Of a stretch of 64,000 nt of DNA, positions 25,596-37,504 are shown one piece after another. The number at the start of each line of letters is the position of its first letter. Within the stretch, counting starts at the first letter, position 1. Origin of the DNA: Enterovibrio gelatinilyticus (GTDB lineage: Bacteria > Pseudomonadota > Gammaproteobacteria > Enterobacterales > Vibrionaceae); assembly GCF_028683095.1 (NCBI RefSeq), contig NZ_JAJUBC010000024.1:1-64000 (forward strand), read 5' to 3'. The notes beneath the pieces were generated by a model. It worked only from the letters and a program-made list of their open reading frames with translations, was not told the DNA's origin and searched no databases. A program made the position numbers and the translations under genes.

Positions 25596-26267
25596 ATGAC
25601 ATTTACATTCACAAAACCACATCGTGATGTGGACAAAGTATTCATTCACTGCAGTGCAAGCGATTCCCCAGAACATGATAATTTGCAAACATTGAGAGAA
25701 TGGCACGTCAAAAAAAACGGGTGGCGTGATATTGGATATCACTATTTCATTCACAAAGATGGCACTTGCTCTACGTGTCGTGATATTCAGAAAACCCCTG
25801 CAGCACAGTTAGGGCATAATACAGGCTCCATTGCGGTTTGCTTGCATGGATTGAAGAAAAATAATTTTACACAGCGACAATTTGAAACCCTCATTGATAT
25901 GTGTCGAGTCTTCGACAATGCCTACAACAATCAACTAACCTTTCATGGACACTGCGAAGTTTCAACGAAAACATGCCCAGTGTTTGACTATCGAGAAGTA
26001 CTAGGTCTCTCGCTTTCTGGTGACCGAGTTAACCGTCCAAATAGCTCTCCACAACCATTAGCACAGCCTTTGTTACAGCTAACAGACACAGGTGCTGCAG
26101 TAACATTACTCCAACAGGAACTGGCAAAAAAACTCAATATTTCTTTGTCTAGTGACGGCCACTTTGGACAACAAACAAAGTCCGCAGTACTACTCTTTCA
26201 AAAAAATCAGGGACTTGTGGAAGATGGAATTGTCGGCAAGCAAACATGGCAGCAAGTTCTCGCTTAG
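25596..26267 (+). CDS. N-acetylmuramoyl-L-alanine amidase, T7-lysozyme-like, with peptidoglycan-binding domain
   Basis: 223 residues; ATG after TAGGAGATATCACT. Residues 12-140 are an Amidase_2 domain close to phage T7 lysozyme: VFIHCSASDSP (first Zn His), GWRDIGYHYFIHKDG, SIAVCLHG, then HGHCEV and STKTCPVFD (second His and the Cys ligand). A peptidoglycan-binding type-1 domain fills about 165-223. The enzyme cleaves the MurNAc-L-Ala bond. There is no signal peptide and no holin nearby, so it resembles a phage endolysin captured in a cellular cassette, or a toxin exported by another route. Confidence 0.88.
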   Translation: MTFTFTKPHRDVDKVFIHCSASDSPEHDNLQTLREWHVKKNGWRDIGYHYFIHKDGTCSTCRDIQKTPAAQLGHNTGSIAVCLHGLKKNNFTQRQFETLIDMCRVFDNAYNNQLTFHGHCEVSTKTCPVFDYREVLGLSLSGDRVNRPNSSPQPLAQPLLQLTDTGAAVTLLQQELAKKLNISLSSDGHFGQQTKSAVLLFQKNQGLVEDGIVGKQTWQQVLA

Positions 26268-26610
26268 TACCCTTGCATCCCTCTTATGCATCGTTAACTG
26301 TCTATATCGACAATTAACATTACATAAGCAGAATTTTATTTTGGAGTCGTCCGTCTCGGAGACCAACCGGTGCATTTATCCTTGACCAATTGTCCTCCGA
26401 GAGGATGTCGCGTTTTAGAAATTGCTGTAACTGACCGCGTCATAAACTCACACAACTCAACCGTCGGCGCACGCCTTCCACCCAATCTCAACAATCCCGC
26501 TCGCCATATTCTCGCCACAATTGATCACCACATTGCCAGCCTGTGACTTTGCTGCTTTGGTTTAATGTCTTCTCGACTATCACTGGCTCATCAATTCGCA
26601 AGGAAGACTC
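26268..26610. other. Intergenic region upstream of creD
   Basis: About 340 bp with no supported gene. A minus-strand stretch around 26340-26420 (LSEDNWSRINAPVGL) loosely recalls the end of XdhC-type proteins but is interrupted by stops. The creD ribosome site (AAGGAAG) lies at the right edge. Confidence 0.45.
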
Positions 26611-28047
26611 ATGACGGAATTACTCTTCGGGCTATTAGCCCTCTTGCTGCTCGCCATTTTTGGTTTTGGTGCATTTGTATTAGTAAAAACGGGAGTAAAC
26701 CGATTAAACATCAATCTCGATTTACCAGAAGTACATGCGCGTAGTTCTCTGCTATTAAAAGGCGTGCTGGCTTTGACCCTTTGCTTACTGGCGATCGTGC
26801 CGCTGTCCATGGTGCATGATATGGCGAATGAGCGAGAGTATTTGTACAAAGATGTGGTAAATGAAATTGGTCAGTCTTGGGGAAGTGAGCAAACCTTAGC
26901 TGGGCCAGTGCTGGTGCTGCCTTACAGCTACATTGTTGTGCAAGAGGTAGAAACCACTGAAGGTGAAGTGCGGGAACGTCGTGTTCGCCATCACGACGAG
27001 TTAGTCATTCTCCCGAAAAGCCTATCATTACAGTCGGGCTTGACGCATGATTTTCGCACAAGAGGTATCTACCAGTCGTTGGTGTATCAAAGCGTGATTG
27101 AAGGAGAAGCACAATTTGCTTTTGACCTTCCGACGATTACAAACCTCGAGCACTTTTATTTTGACGCAGCGCGACTGGCATTTGGTTTGTCCGCTAACAA
27201 GGCGATTGATGGCGTCGATGTGTTTGAAGTGACGGGTGAAGGGGCGACTTCCGATGCAAGTTTAATGTCAGGAACTGGGCTAAACACGAACGCATTACAA
27301 AGGGGCTTTCATCGCCCTGTTTCTTTGGCTGAAACACCAATGCCGTTTACGCTACATTTTAAGCTTCGCCTTCGCGGTTCACAGGGTATCGGCTTTTTGC
27401 CTTTGGGCGAGAGTTCAACATTCCAACTTCATACAGATTGGCCACATCCAAGCTTTAGCGGCGCGTTGCCCTCAGCACGACACATCAACGAAGGTGGCTT
27501 TTCGGCAGAATGGGACATCAGCCATTTAAGCCGGAACTATCCGCAAGTTTTTGTGGATTCTTCCAACGTGAATCTAGAAGAAGCCAATGCCTATACTCAG
27601 TTGTTTCAGCCAAACACACACTACGGAAAAATTGAGCGATCACTCAAGTACGGCCTGCTATTTGTTGCCCTGACGTTTATCGTCTTGATGATGTTTGAAC
27701 TCGGCGTGAAGAAGGACAACACACAAAGTTTGTCAGCGCTGCAATACGCCATGGTCGGCGCTGCCATGACACTGTTTTATCTGGTGCTGTTAGCACTTTC
27801 TGAACACATGAGTTTCACCATGGCATTTATGGCGGCGGCGAGTATTCCTTTGGTCAGCATTCCCGCGTATGTAGGCAGTGCCACGGGCAGCATGAGAAGA
27901 GGTGTGATCATGCTTTCCATGCTTATGGGTTTGTATGCTCTCTTATATTCCATCCTGCGACTCGAAGATTACGCCTTACTGATGGGCAGTGGTTTGTTGG
28001 TGGCGGTGTTGTTGACCTTGATGTTTATGACGCGGAAAGGAGGGTAA
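26611..28047 (+). CDS. creD: Inner-membrane protein CreD
   Basis: 478 residues. Two N-terminal helices precede the family's large periplasmic domain (about 75-345; GQSWGSEQTLAGPVLVLP, WPHPSFSGALPSARHINEGG), then a block of about five helices (GLLFVALTFIVLMMFELG, YAMVGAAMTLFYLVLLALSE). The match to E. coli CreD is clear. CreD belongs to the CreBC regulon and affects envelope integrity and beta-lactam/colicin responses; its biochemical role is unknown. The creBC two-component genes are not in this window. The N-terminus has one helix more than E. coli CreD. Confidence 0.9.
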   Translation: MTELLFGLLALLLLAIFGFGAFVLVKTGVNRLNINLDLPEVHARSSLLLKGVLALTLCLLAIVPLSMVHDMANEREYLYKDVVNEIGQSWGSEQTLAGPVLVLPYSYIVVQEVETTEGEVRERRVRHHDELVILPKSLSLQSGLTHDFRTRGIYQSLVYQSVIEGEAQFAFDLPTITNLEHFYFDAARLAFGLSANKAIDGVDVFEVTGEGATSDASLMSGTGLNTNALQRGFHRPVSLAETPMPFTLHFKLRLRGSQGIGFLPLGESSTFQLHTDWPHPSFSGALPSARHINEGGFSAEWDISHLSRNYPQVFVDSSNVNLEEANAYTQLFQPNTHYGKIERSLKYGLLFVALTFIVLMMFELGVKKDNTQSLSALQYAMVGAAMTLFYLVLLALSEHMSFTMAFMAAASIPLVSIPAYVGSATGSMRRGVIMLSMLMGLYALLYSILRLEDYALLMGSGLLVAVLLTLMFMTRKGG

Positions 28048-28129
28048 ACGTCAGAATGGAAGGAGGGTGGATAATGGCTATAGAACAGATTCGAAATCCA
28101 CAATGCCGCCCTCTCCTTCTCAATATATT

Positions 28130-29086
28130 TCACCATAGATCCCTATTGGGATCATTGGCCTCGACCCACGCATCGTCCTCTCTCGCTTCTAAATACAACT
28201 GCAAACCGTTGTATGTAGCGAAAGCGACTGCGCCGCCTAGGTGTTGGAAATCATCAAAGTAATCATCTTCAAGTGGGCAAAGTTCAGAGAGCGTATGCGC
28301 GCCTTTTTCCATCGCCCATTGAATCGCGAATGTTGGGGCGATAATGCCTGACACCGTGACTTCGACAATGGACTGGTTTTGGACGCTTTGGGCAGTTCGA
28401 ATACGTTCGGCTTCGCGGTCTTCCGCTTCTTGAACGGCAATATCGTCGATGATTTGAGTACGACGAGCAGGCGAAATTCGTTTGTTCAATTTGGCGATTT
28501 TCAAGGCGTAATCAAATCGCGCTGGTGTCACTATCTCAACCAATTGTGTGAGCAATTCTTTATCAACGCTTGTTCCGCTTACAAAGAATTCAATACACGT
28601 ACTGAGTGAAGAATAGCGCATGCCGTTGAATTCAAAACCGCTTGTGTCATCCATGTCGTCTAACGGAAGGCCGTCGACGATCAGTGGCCAACCCTCAAAG
28701 GCGATTCGCTGTTTGGCGATTTCATACATGTGCCATGCACTTTCACCAAAACCGCCCAGAATTGATCCCGAAAACTCGCTATCTTCAAGCTCTTCTCTTG
28801 TCCAGTTTTCGCCGATGGCAAGATGCTTGGTGTATTTCGAGATAAGCGCTTGTTTAAGATGCGCACGTAACCGCCAAATCGAATTGATGTCACGAGGGTG
28901 GCTAAACGCATCACACTCTTTACATGCAGGTAGAGCCAGCATCGGATGTTCCACGCTTTTGTTAGCTCGGCGAGGAAATGGCAGGACTTTCGAGGCGGGC
29001 TCACCACAAAACCAGCAGATATGACGCAGGTTGAATGGAATATCTATCAATGAGTGTGAGTCTAATGAATGTGAGTCAGTATGCAT
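28130..29086 (-). CDS. Uncharacterised protein with zinc-finger-like N-terminus
   Basis: 318 residues. Near the N-terminus two CxxC pairs (ICWFCGEPA and LPACKECDAF) about 30 residues apart frame a basic loop, a layout typical of HNH-type or treble-clef zinc fingers, here without a clear catalytic His. The rest is mostly helical and acidic, with a C-terminal segment (GAVAFATYNGLQLYLEAREDDAW). No membrane segment or signal is present. I recognise no named family; nucleic-acid binding is a guess from the zinc finger only. Confidence 0.7.
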   Translation of the reverse strand: MHTDSHSLDSHSLIDIPFNLRHICWFCGEPASKVLPFPRRANKSVEHPMLALPACKECDAFSHPRDINSIWRLRAHLKQALISKYTKHLAIGENWTREELEDSEFSGSILGGFGESAWHMYEIAKQRIAFEGWPLIVDGLPLDDMDDTSGFEFNGMRYSSLSTCIEFFVSGTSVDKELLTQLVEIVTPARFDYALKIAKLNKRISPARRTQIIDDIAVQEAEDREAERIRTAQSVQNQSIVEVTVSGIIAPTFAIQWAMEKGAHTLSELCPLEDDYFDDFQHLGGAVAFATYNGLQLYLEAREDDAWVEANDPNRDLW

Positions 29087-29245
29087 GGCGGTTTTTACAC
29101 GAGAACGAATCCCCGCAGTTTACGTGGTAATCACGCCAATGTATCTACAGTCTGCGTGTTGAATCCCGCATTGTTATTTTGGCTGACAATGAGAGGATAC
29201 GGTTTGCGACAAAGTATCCCTTATTCAAAGTATTGAAAGGTGGAT

Positions 29246-29347
29246 AAAATTCCTGTGAGATAGAATGACTATTTCTACAAGAATTTGCCTTGAATTGAAC
29301 GCGCTGATAGCCTCTGAAATCAAGTATCTTCAGGTTGTTTGAGTGTA
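29246..29347. repeat. Dispersed palindromic element, copy E (left half)
   Basis: About 100 bp that, read on the minus strand, match the left half of the full copy at 57669-57934 almost base for base (from CAAACAACCTGAAGATACTT through CAGCGCGTTCAATTCAAGGC to TCACAGGAATTTT). The other half is missing, so this copy is truncated. It sits just upstream of the DUF3087 gene. Confidence 0.85.
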
Positions 29348-29381
29348 TGCTTCGAGGCAGACCACGAACCATGGATAACAC

Positions 29382-29888
29382 ATGCAACTGATTAAGATCG
29401 ACAAAGCACTTTACCGTTCACGCTTAAACATGGTGATTGTCGCTTGTATCGCGAGCTTAGCAATCTCAAGCTTGGCGATCTCTCAGACGTTGATTTACCT
29501 CTTCCCAGATGAATCTGGCAGCCATTTTCACTGGAACTTACTCGGTGTCATTGTCAGTACTGTGGGCTTGGTGGCAACGCTACTCAAACTAAAAACACAC
29601 CCTAAAATGCGCGAAGTTGCCTATATTTGGGATCTTAAACAAGCGTTAAACCTAATCTATCGTAAAAACCGAAAACTGCTTGCCGCAGCCAAAGAAGGCA
29701 ATGCTGATGCCATGCTGGCGCTACAATTTAGCTACGCAGGCTCCCGCCAGTTGTGGCAACTTGATGACAACACCATCACCATGAGCAGCCTCAATGACGC
29801 ACAATCAAAGCTTGATGAATGGACTCAGCAATACAATGTGACGTTAGATATTACGAACTATCGCTCAGAATCACTAAAGGCGTTTTGA
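29382..29888 (+). CDS. DUF3087 family membrane protein
   Basis: 168 residues. Two helices in the N-terminal third (MVIVACIASLAISSLAISQ and LLGVIVSTVGLVATLLKL) are followed by a soluble helical part (YIWDLKQALNLIYRKNRKLL ... GSRQLWQLDDNTITM). The layout and wording fit DUF3087, a family of unknown function found in marine gammaproteobacteria. It is near a MoxR operon on the same strand, but 250 bp separate them and no co-transcription is evident. Confidence 0.78.
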   Translation: MQLIKIDKALYRSRLNMVIVACIASLAISSLAISQTLIYLFPDESGSHFHWNLLGVIVSTVGLVATLLKLKTHPKMREVAYIWDLKQALNLIYRKNRKLLAAAKEGNADAMLALQFSYAGSRQLWQLDDNTITMSSLNDAQSKLDEWTQQYNVTLDITNYRSESLKAF

Positions 29889-30137
29889 TCGAAGGCGCCG
29901 AGCACTCTAAGGTTTGCCTCCAACGGTGATTCAGCATCAACACAACGTTGAATGAACACCAACAAGTAGAGGCCGCCTTTCTGATACTTCACTAAAAATC
30001 AATGATTCCCCCTCCCTCAGCCCTTGAAAGCGGACCCAATCACCTCCATTTTCATTCACAGTGAACCTCTGCACCGTCACGCGGTCTCAAACAGGTCAAT
30101 TTCCTTTGTTTTTGAATATCCAAGGACAAGAATATCT

Positions 30138-31094
30138 ATGTTATCTGATACATTTCAACGCCTTAATGCTTACCTGCAAAGTCAGGTTATCGGCCAACCT
30201 GAACTGGTTAAGCAGCTTCTTATCGCTTTATTGGCTGACGGCCATATCTTGGTGCAAGGGCCGCCGGGGCTAGCAAAAACTCGCGCCGTCAAAATGCTCG
30301 CGGACTGTATTGAGGGTGATTTCCACCGCATTCAATTTACGCCAGATTTGTTACCTGCCGATTTGACGGGCACAGACATTTTCCGCCCTGAAACTGGCGA
30401 ATTCACCTTCCAGCCAGGGCCGATTTTCAATTCTTTATTATTGGCTGATGAAATCAACCGTGCCCCCGCCAAAGTGCAAGCAGCCATGCTTGAAGCCATG
30501 GCGGAGAAGCAAATCACAGCAGGTCGCAAGACCTATGCCTTGCCAGAGCTCTTCTTGGTGATGGCAACGCAAAACCCCATTGAGCAAGAAGGCACGTATC
30601 CCCTGCCAGAGGCTCAGCTTGACCGTTTTTTGCTGCAACTTAACGTGGAATATCCCAACGCCGATAGCGAACTTGAGATCCTTCGTCTTAATCGCGGCGA
30701 AGCCCAAGGCGTGGAAAAACAAGAACCCGTGCTGCTGAAACAGGACAGTATTTTCGAGGCGCGTCAGGCAGTCCTTGGCATTCACATGGCTGAGGATGTT
30801 GAGAAATACATTATTCGTTTGATCATGGCGACCCGTGAACCTCATCGCTACAGCGATGATTTAACCGCGTGGCTGCAAATGGGTGTCAGCCCTCGAGCAA
30901 CCTTGGCGCTTGATCGCTGTGCCCGTGCACACGCTTGGTTAGCAGGTCGAGATTTCGTCACCCCCGACGATGTTCAAGCCATGGCCTACCCAGTGCTTCG
31001 TCACCGCTTGCTATTAAGCTATGAAGCACAAGCCGAAGGCATTGCCGCCGACAGCGTGGTGAAACACTTGATTGAGCAGGTCGCCAGCGTATGA
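30138..31094 (+). CDS. MoxR-family AAA+ ATPase
   Basis: 318 residues with Walker A GPPGLAKT near residue 39, Walker B LLLADEINRAPAK, sensor 1 MATQNPIEQEGTYPLPEAQ and an arginine-finger QLDRFLL. These are the hallmarks of MoxR ATPases, chaperone-like partners of VWA proteins that assemble or activate metal-containing or envelope complexes. ATG 30138 follows AAGGAC; the in-frame upstream ORF is not conserved. It heads a six-gene operon whose genes mostly overlap. Confidence 0.93.
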   Translation: MLSDTFQRLNAYLQSQVIGQPELVKQLLIALLADGHILVQGPPGLAKTRAVKMLADCIEGDFHRIQFTPDLLPADLTGTDIFRPETGEFTFQPGPIFNSLLLADEINRAPAKVQAAMLEAMAEKQITAGRKTYALPELFLVMATQNPIEQEGTYPLPEAQLDRFLLQLNVEYPNADSELEILRLNRGEAQGVEKQEPVLLKQDSIFEARQAVLGIHMAEDVEKYIIRLIMATREPHRYSDDLTAWLQMGVSPRATLALDRCARAHAWLAGRDFVTPDDVQAMAYPVLRHRLLLSYEAQAEGIAADSVVKHLIEQVASV

Positions 31095-32068
31095 GCCTGA
31101 CAGACACCACCGCGGTTTTGCCTCCACACTGTGACGGCGTCAACGTGGGTCTGGCTGAGCTACTGCATTACCAGAAACAAGCAGTGCGCTGGCTTCCGCC
31201 TGCGTTAAGTATTTGGTCGCAGTTAAGCGGTCAGCATGGCAGTCGCCAGAAAGGGCGAGGCATGAATTTTTCCGAGGTGCGCCCTTATCAATCTGGCGAT
31301 GACATTCGCGCCATTGATTGGCGGGTAACAGCACGAACCGGAAAAACCCACACCAAGCTGTTTACCGAAGAGCGTGAACAGCCCGTGATGCTGATGGTTG
31401 ATCTCAGTGCCAGCATGAAGTTTGGCTCGCAGCTTATGCTCAAATCGGTGCAAGCCACCCATTTTGCCAGCTTGCTCAGTTGGTTGGTGGTCAGCCAGCA
31501 AGATCGCATTGGCGCGGTAATTTACAACGGAATCAAAGTGCGCGAATGCAAGCCTACCGCAAGACGACAAGGAACATTGCAGATCATCCATGCGCTAATG
31601 GAATCCCATAAAGAAATGCTGGCGGCGGAAAGTCACGCTGCATCCAACGAAGGTTGGCAAGCGGCGCTTCGCCATTTGCATCATTTGTGCCCCAAAGGCA
31701 GCGAGATCGCCATTATTAGTGATTTTTACGCCCTTTCGCAGCACGATAAACGCAGATTGAGTCAGCTTCGCCAGCACAATCGTATTCAGTTTGTGCAGAT
31801 ATCCGATCCTCTCGAACAAGGGCAAACCGCGTTTCGTGGTCATGAATGGGTCTCTGACGATCGCAACACGGCATGGCTGGATTTTTCTGCCCGTAAAACC
31901 CGAGAAGGGTTAGCGCAGCAATACCAGCGCCACCAGCAATTCATTGCTGACATGGCACGTTCCTTGGCGATACCTCTGCATACGATCAGCGCCTCACAGC
32001 CGTTATTGCAGCAGATTGGCAGCACGCGACGCGCCAGTGTGCGCGCCACGAACACAACACTAGGTTAA
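31091..32068 (+). CDS. DUF58 domain protein
   Basis: 325 residues, starting in an ATGA overlap with the MoxR gene. The DUF58 core is GRGMNFSEVRPYQSGDDIRA, then IDWRVTARTGKTH, followed by a degenerate VWA-like domain (LMVDLSASMKFG). DUF58 proteins accompany MoxR in nearly all such operons and are believed to link the ATPase to its VWA partners. No transmembrane helix or signal is seen, so it is cytoplasmic. Confidence 0.92.
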   Translation: MSLTDTTAVLPPHCDGVNVGLAELLHYQKQAVRWLPPALSIWSQLSGQHGSRQKGRGMNFSEVRPYQSGDDIRAIDWRVTARTGKTHTKLFTEEREQPVMLMVDLSASMKFGSQLMLKSVQATHFASLLSWLVVSQQDRIGAVIYNGIKVRECKPTARRQGTLQIIHALMESHKEMLAAESHAASNEGWQAALRHLHHLCPKGSEIAIISDFYALSQHDKRRLSQLRQHNRIQFVQISDPLEQGQTAFRGHEWVSDDRNTAWLDFSARKTREGLAQQYQRHQQFIADMARSLAIPLHTISASQPLLQQIGSTRRASVRATNTTLG

Positions 32069-32093
32069 ACACGATGAAGGCATTGTCATAACC

Positions 32094-32597
32094 ATGACGA
32101 ACTCACCCTCAAATGCATTACCACTGGCTGACATACAGCTCCAGAATGCCCCTGGGCTCTGGCCGCTCGCGTGGGGCTGGTGGTTATTGATTGTCGCGTT
32201 ATTAGCAGCGGTATTGCTGGCTGCCATTTTACTGCGCAAAAGAGCGAAACGCGTTCAAGCTAGAAATGAAGCGCTCGTTGAACTCACGCAATCAGACTCT
32301 CTCTCCAAGATTAACGCGTTGCTAAAACGCGCTGCTTTGAGCTATTTCGATCGCGATCATGTCGCGAAGCTGACAGGCACTCCATGGTTGACATTTCTCG
32401 ACAGTCAATTGCCCGCCACAAAACACAGCTTTATGGCTCATGACGAACTGTGGCAAAAAGGCATCTTTGCCAAAGAGGGGCTAACAGATAGCGAACTGGC
32501 TCAGTGCAGAACCTTGGCGGCACATTGGCTCAAGCATGCGCTACCGCCTAAAGCTTCGTTGAACGTAATCAACAGCAAGGAGGCAAACCATGTTTGA
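32094..32597 (+). CDS. DUF4381 domain membrane protein
   Basis: 167 residues, one membrane helix (residues 25-46, WWLLIVALLAAVLLAAILL) after the motif LQNAPGLWPLAWGWW, then a soluble helical domain. DUF4381 proteins occupy this position in gammaproteobacterial MoxR/Bat operons. The stop overlaps the next start by 8 nt. Specific role unknown; likely an assembly subunit at the inner membrane. Confidence 0.85.
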   Translation: MTNSPSNALPLADIQLQNAPGLWPLAWGWWLLIVALLAAVLLAAILLRKRAKRVQARNEALVELTQSDSLSKINALLKRAALSYFDRDHVAKLTGTPWLTFLDSQLPATKHSFMAHDELWQKGIFAKEGLTDSELAQCRTLAAHWLKHALPPKASLNVINSKEANHV

Positions 32598-33547
32598 GTT
32601 TGTCTGGTGGTGGGCGTTCATTCTGCTGCCCTTGCCCTTGCTCGTTTATAAACTGGCCAAGCCTGTTCCTACACCTGCTGCCATTCATTTGCCGCGCTTG
32701 CCAACAGGTTTGGGTGGTCAACACCAGCGCAGCCGTTTTAGGCCCATCATCATGACCTTATTTTGGGTCAGCTTGGTGGTCGCAGCTGCACGACCGATTT
32801 GGTATGGCGACCCAATACAAATCCAACCCGAGCATAGAGACATGATGCTGGCAGTCGATTTATCCGGCTCAATGGCGATGGAAGACATGGTGATGTCCAA
32901 CGGCAGCACCACAGATCGCTTGTCTGCGGTCAAAGATGTGCTTGCGGATTTCATCACTAAACGCGAAGGCGACCGTGTCGGCTTGGTGCTGTTTGCCGAT
33001 CATGGCTATTTGCAAACGCCGCTAACGCTTGATCGCAATACCGTGGCACAACAACTCGAACGCGCCGTGTTAGGACTGATTGGCGAAAGCACTGCCATTG
33101 GTGAAGGGCTAGGTGTTGCAACCAAAACCTTCATTGATAGCCAAGCCCCGCAGCGAGTGATTATTTTGCTCAGTGACGGCGCAAACACCGCGGGTGTGAT
33201 TGACCCATTGGAGGCAGCGCAACTGGCGAAAGACAACGATGTGACCATTTATACCATCGGGGTCGGTGCAGACAGCATGATTCAGCGCAGCTTTTTTGGT
33301 TCTCGTCGCGTGAATCCTTCGCAGGACTTGGATGAAAAAACGCTCACCGAGATCGCCAAAATGACCGGCGGTGAATACTTCCGCGCCCGCGACCGAAAAG
33401 AGCTAGAAACGATTTACCAACTCATCGACCAGTTAGAGCCTATCTCGACCGTCCAACAAACATGGCGACCACGAGACGAGCTGTTCCGCTTCCCGCTTGG
33501 GCTTGCACTGGCGTTGTCTGTCGTCATCGTTGTACTAAGGAGACGTC

Positions 33548-33555
<8 letters not shown>
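32590..33555 (+). CDS. VWA-domain membrane protein (BatA-like)
   Basis: 321 residues. An N-terminal helix (WWAFILLPLPLLVYKL) and a second at about 52-70 precede a VWA domain with complete MIDAS (AVDLSGSMAM; later T and D in LLSDGANT). One C-terminal helix (LGLALALSVVIVVL) anchors the end. In Bacteroides and Leptospira the BatA/B proteins help tolerance to oxidative stress; here the role is inferred from the operon. It overlaps both neighbours by 8 nt. Confidence 0.9.
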
Positions 33556-35479
<1,924 letters not shown>

Positions 35480-35593
35480 TCACGGTCATGCCAATAAGCA
35501 AACCAGTCAATCGCTACCAAGCCATGAGCAAGCTGGTGTTAAACAAATTAGTGAACAAGCCAATTGGTGAAGAAATAAATGGGTGAGCAAAAC

Positions 35594-37309
35594 ATGAAAC
35601 CTCAGAGATTTTCGCTGATGTCCCCGATTCTGCTGGTACGGTCTCTGCAAGTACTGTGGCGACCAGCAAAAGCCGCCATGCTTATCGCTGTATTGGCGTT
35701 AAGTACATTGCCAAGCGTGGCATTTGCAGGAGTTGCTGAAGCGACAGTATCGAAGAATGTCATCGCATTAGGTGATGCACTGCAACTGACCGTCTCTGTC
35801 GATGAGAGTGTGAGTAACGACGCCCTTGATCTGTCTCCGTTAGACAAAGATTTTATCTATGGCAGACCGAGCGTCAGCAGCAATACGTCTTATATCAATG
35901 GTAATTTCTCGCGCACCACCGTTTGGCGTGTGGCAATTGCAGGTAAACGCGTGGGCAATGTCACCATTCCGTCACTCACTATTGATGACATGACCACAGA
36001 GCCGATCACGGTTCAGGTTGTTGATGCCGGAGACAAAGGCGCTCAGGGTGATACACAAGCAGTAGAGGTCATTGCTACTCTTGATCGCCACGACGGATAT
36101 ATCGGAGAAACCTTCAACTATCGCGTGCGCTTAATGATTGGCACTCGGCTAGACTCCCCTGCGTTGCAAGCACCGTTCGGCGAAGGGATGGATGTTGCGC
36201 AAGTTGGGGATGACGTGCAAGCAGAGGCGGTCGTTAACGGACGCCGTTACGTGGTGATCAGTCGCCAGTATCAAATCACCCCAACACAAGCTGGCGAGCT
36301 TACCCTCGAAGGTGCCGTATTCAGCGGCACGGAAGTGAAAGGAAACAGTTGGGGATCGTCTGTTGGCCTACCCATCAGTCGCCAAGCGAATAGCCTAACA
36401 CTCAACATCGCGCCAAAGCCTGCGGATTATAAAGGCTTGTGGCTACCAACCCCCGATCTTGATCTCACTCAGCGTTGGGAGCCAAACACACTCAGTGAGA
36501 GTACCAACGCCCAAGTCGGCGAACCTATTAATCGCGTGATTTCATTGAAGATCAAAAACATCGCCCAAAGCGCGATGCCAAATCTCAATTTGGATTACCC
36601 CACCAGCGTGAGCGTGTATTCAGATAAACCGGAATACAGCGAAGACGGTGATTACACCGTGATGACGGTAAAACAAGTGATTATCCCGCGCCAAGCAGGA
36701 GACGTAACCCTACCGCCGTTGTCTATCAATTGGTTTAACACCTCACGCAAGCTGCCAGAAACCAGCAAGATTGAGGGCCTGACGCTGTCAATCGAAGCGG
36801 GAGAGAATACGCCGAACACGCAACCTATCATGCCAGATGTTGCGTTAACGCCATCAGCACCAGCACCAAGCAATAGCGAAAACGTGGTGATCACTGCTGG
36901 ATACTGGCCGTGGGCGACAGGCTTTTTTGCCGTTTTATGGTTAGGCACGCTCGGCATGTACTTGCGCCGCCCTAAGGTTATGGTGCCACAAAACAATGCT
37001 ACCGCTCGCCAATCAATAAAAGGCACAGACAATGCTCTGCTGGCATTGAAAACGGCGGTGAATGCTAACGATGCCGTGGCAGTCTCTACCCACTATCGCA
37101 ACTGGCAAAACGGCCATTTACCCTTCGAGTTACGCGAGGGTATTGACGCTGAAATTAGCGCCATGATGGCAAGTCGATACCGCCCACAAGCAGAAAGCTG
37201 GGATAACAGCGAATTGCTCTCATTACTCTCGCAAGCCGAGACAGTGAGCAAAGACAGTGCTAAAAAAGCGACGAAGAAGGGAGGCTCACTCAGCGAGTTA
37301 ACCCCCTAG
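35594..37309 (+). CDS. BatD family protein
   Basis: About 571 residues. An extended N-terminus (residues 1-24) and signal sequence (about 25-45, AAMLIAVLALSTLPSVAFA) lead into a large periplasmic beta-domain region with repeated Ig-like units (BatD/DUF7939 type), a membrane helix near residues 442-460 (YWPWATGFFAVLWLGTL) and a soluble C-terminal domain. It is the last gene of the MoxR/Bat operon. I chose ATG 35594 after GGGTGAG; ATG 35579 is in frame and possible. A 37-codon frame spans the gap to the previous gene and could couple translation. Confidence 0.86.
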   Translation: MKPQRFSLMSPILLVRSLQVLWRPAKAAMLIAVLALSTLPSVAFAGVAEATVSKNVIALGDALQLTVSVDESVSNDALDLSPLDKDFIYGRPSVSSNTSYINGNFSRTTVWRVAIAGKRVGNVTIPSLTIDDMTTEPITVQVVDAGDKGAQGDTQAVEVIATLDRHDGYIGETFNYRVRLMIGTRLDSPALQAPFGEGMDVAQVGDDVQAEAVVNGRRYVVISRQYQITPTQAGELTLEGAVFSGTEVKGNSWGSSVGLPISRQANSLTLNIAPKPADYKGLWLPTPDLDLTQRWEPNTLSESTNAQVGEPINRVISLKIKNIAQSAMPNLNLDYPTSVSVYSDKPEYSEDGDYTVMTVKQVIIPRQAGDVTLPPLSINWFNTSRKLPETSKIEGLTLSIEAGENTPNTQPIMPDVALTPSAPAPSNSENVVITAGYWPWATGFFAVLWLGTLGMYLRRPKVMVPQNNATARQSIKGTDNALLALKTAVNANDAVAVSTHYRNWQNGHLPFELREGIDAEISAMMASRYRPQAESWDNSELLSLLSQAETVSKDSAKKATKKGGSLSELTP

Positions 37310-37330
37310 AATTGCTTGACTAACCCTCTA

Positions 37331-37358
37331 AAAACCGGACAGAAACGTCCGGTTTTTT
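37331..37358 (+). terminator. Terminator of the MoxR/Bat operon
   Basis: AAAACCGGAC / GTCCGGTTTT with loop AGAAAC and a following T-run, 22 bp after the stop. Confidence 0.92.
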
Positions 37359-37504
37359 GTTAAATAACGGCTCGGTTTACCGTCAAATTTCTCGTAGCAA
37401 AAACGAAACCCTCGCGAGTTATCAATACCGACCACAAAACATTGATTCTCAATTCAATTGGCGCGACCATAATCTCATTCTGTATGGTGTTGGCAGTAGC
37501 GCCT

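Noticed and set aside
26340-26420. Possible XdhC-like C-terminal fragment on the minus strand
   Set aside because: Only about 15 residues look similar and the frame is interrupted; not enough to call a pseudogene.
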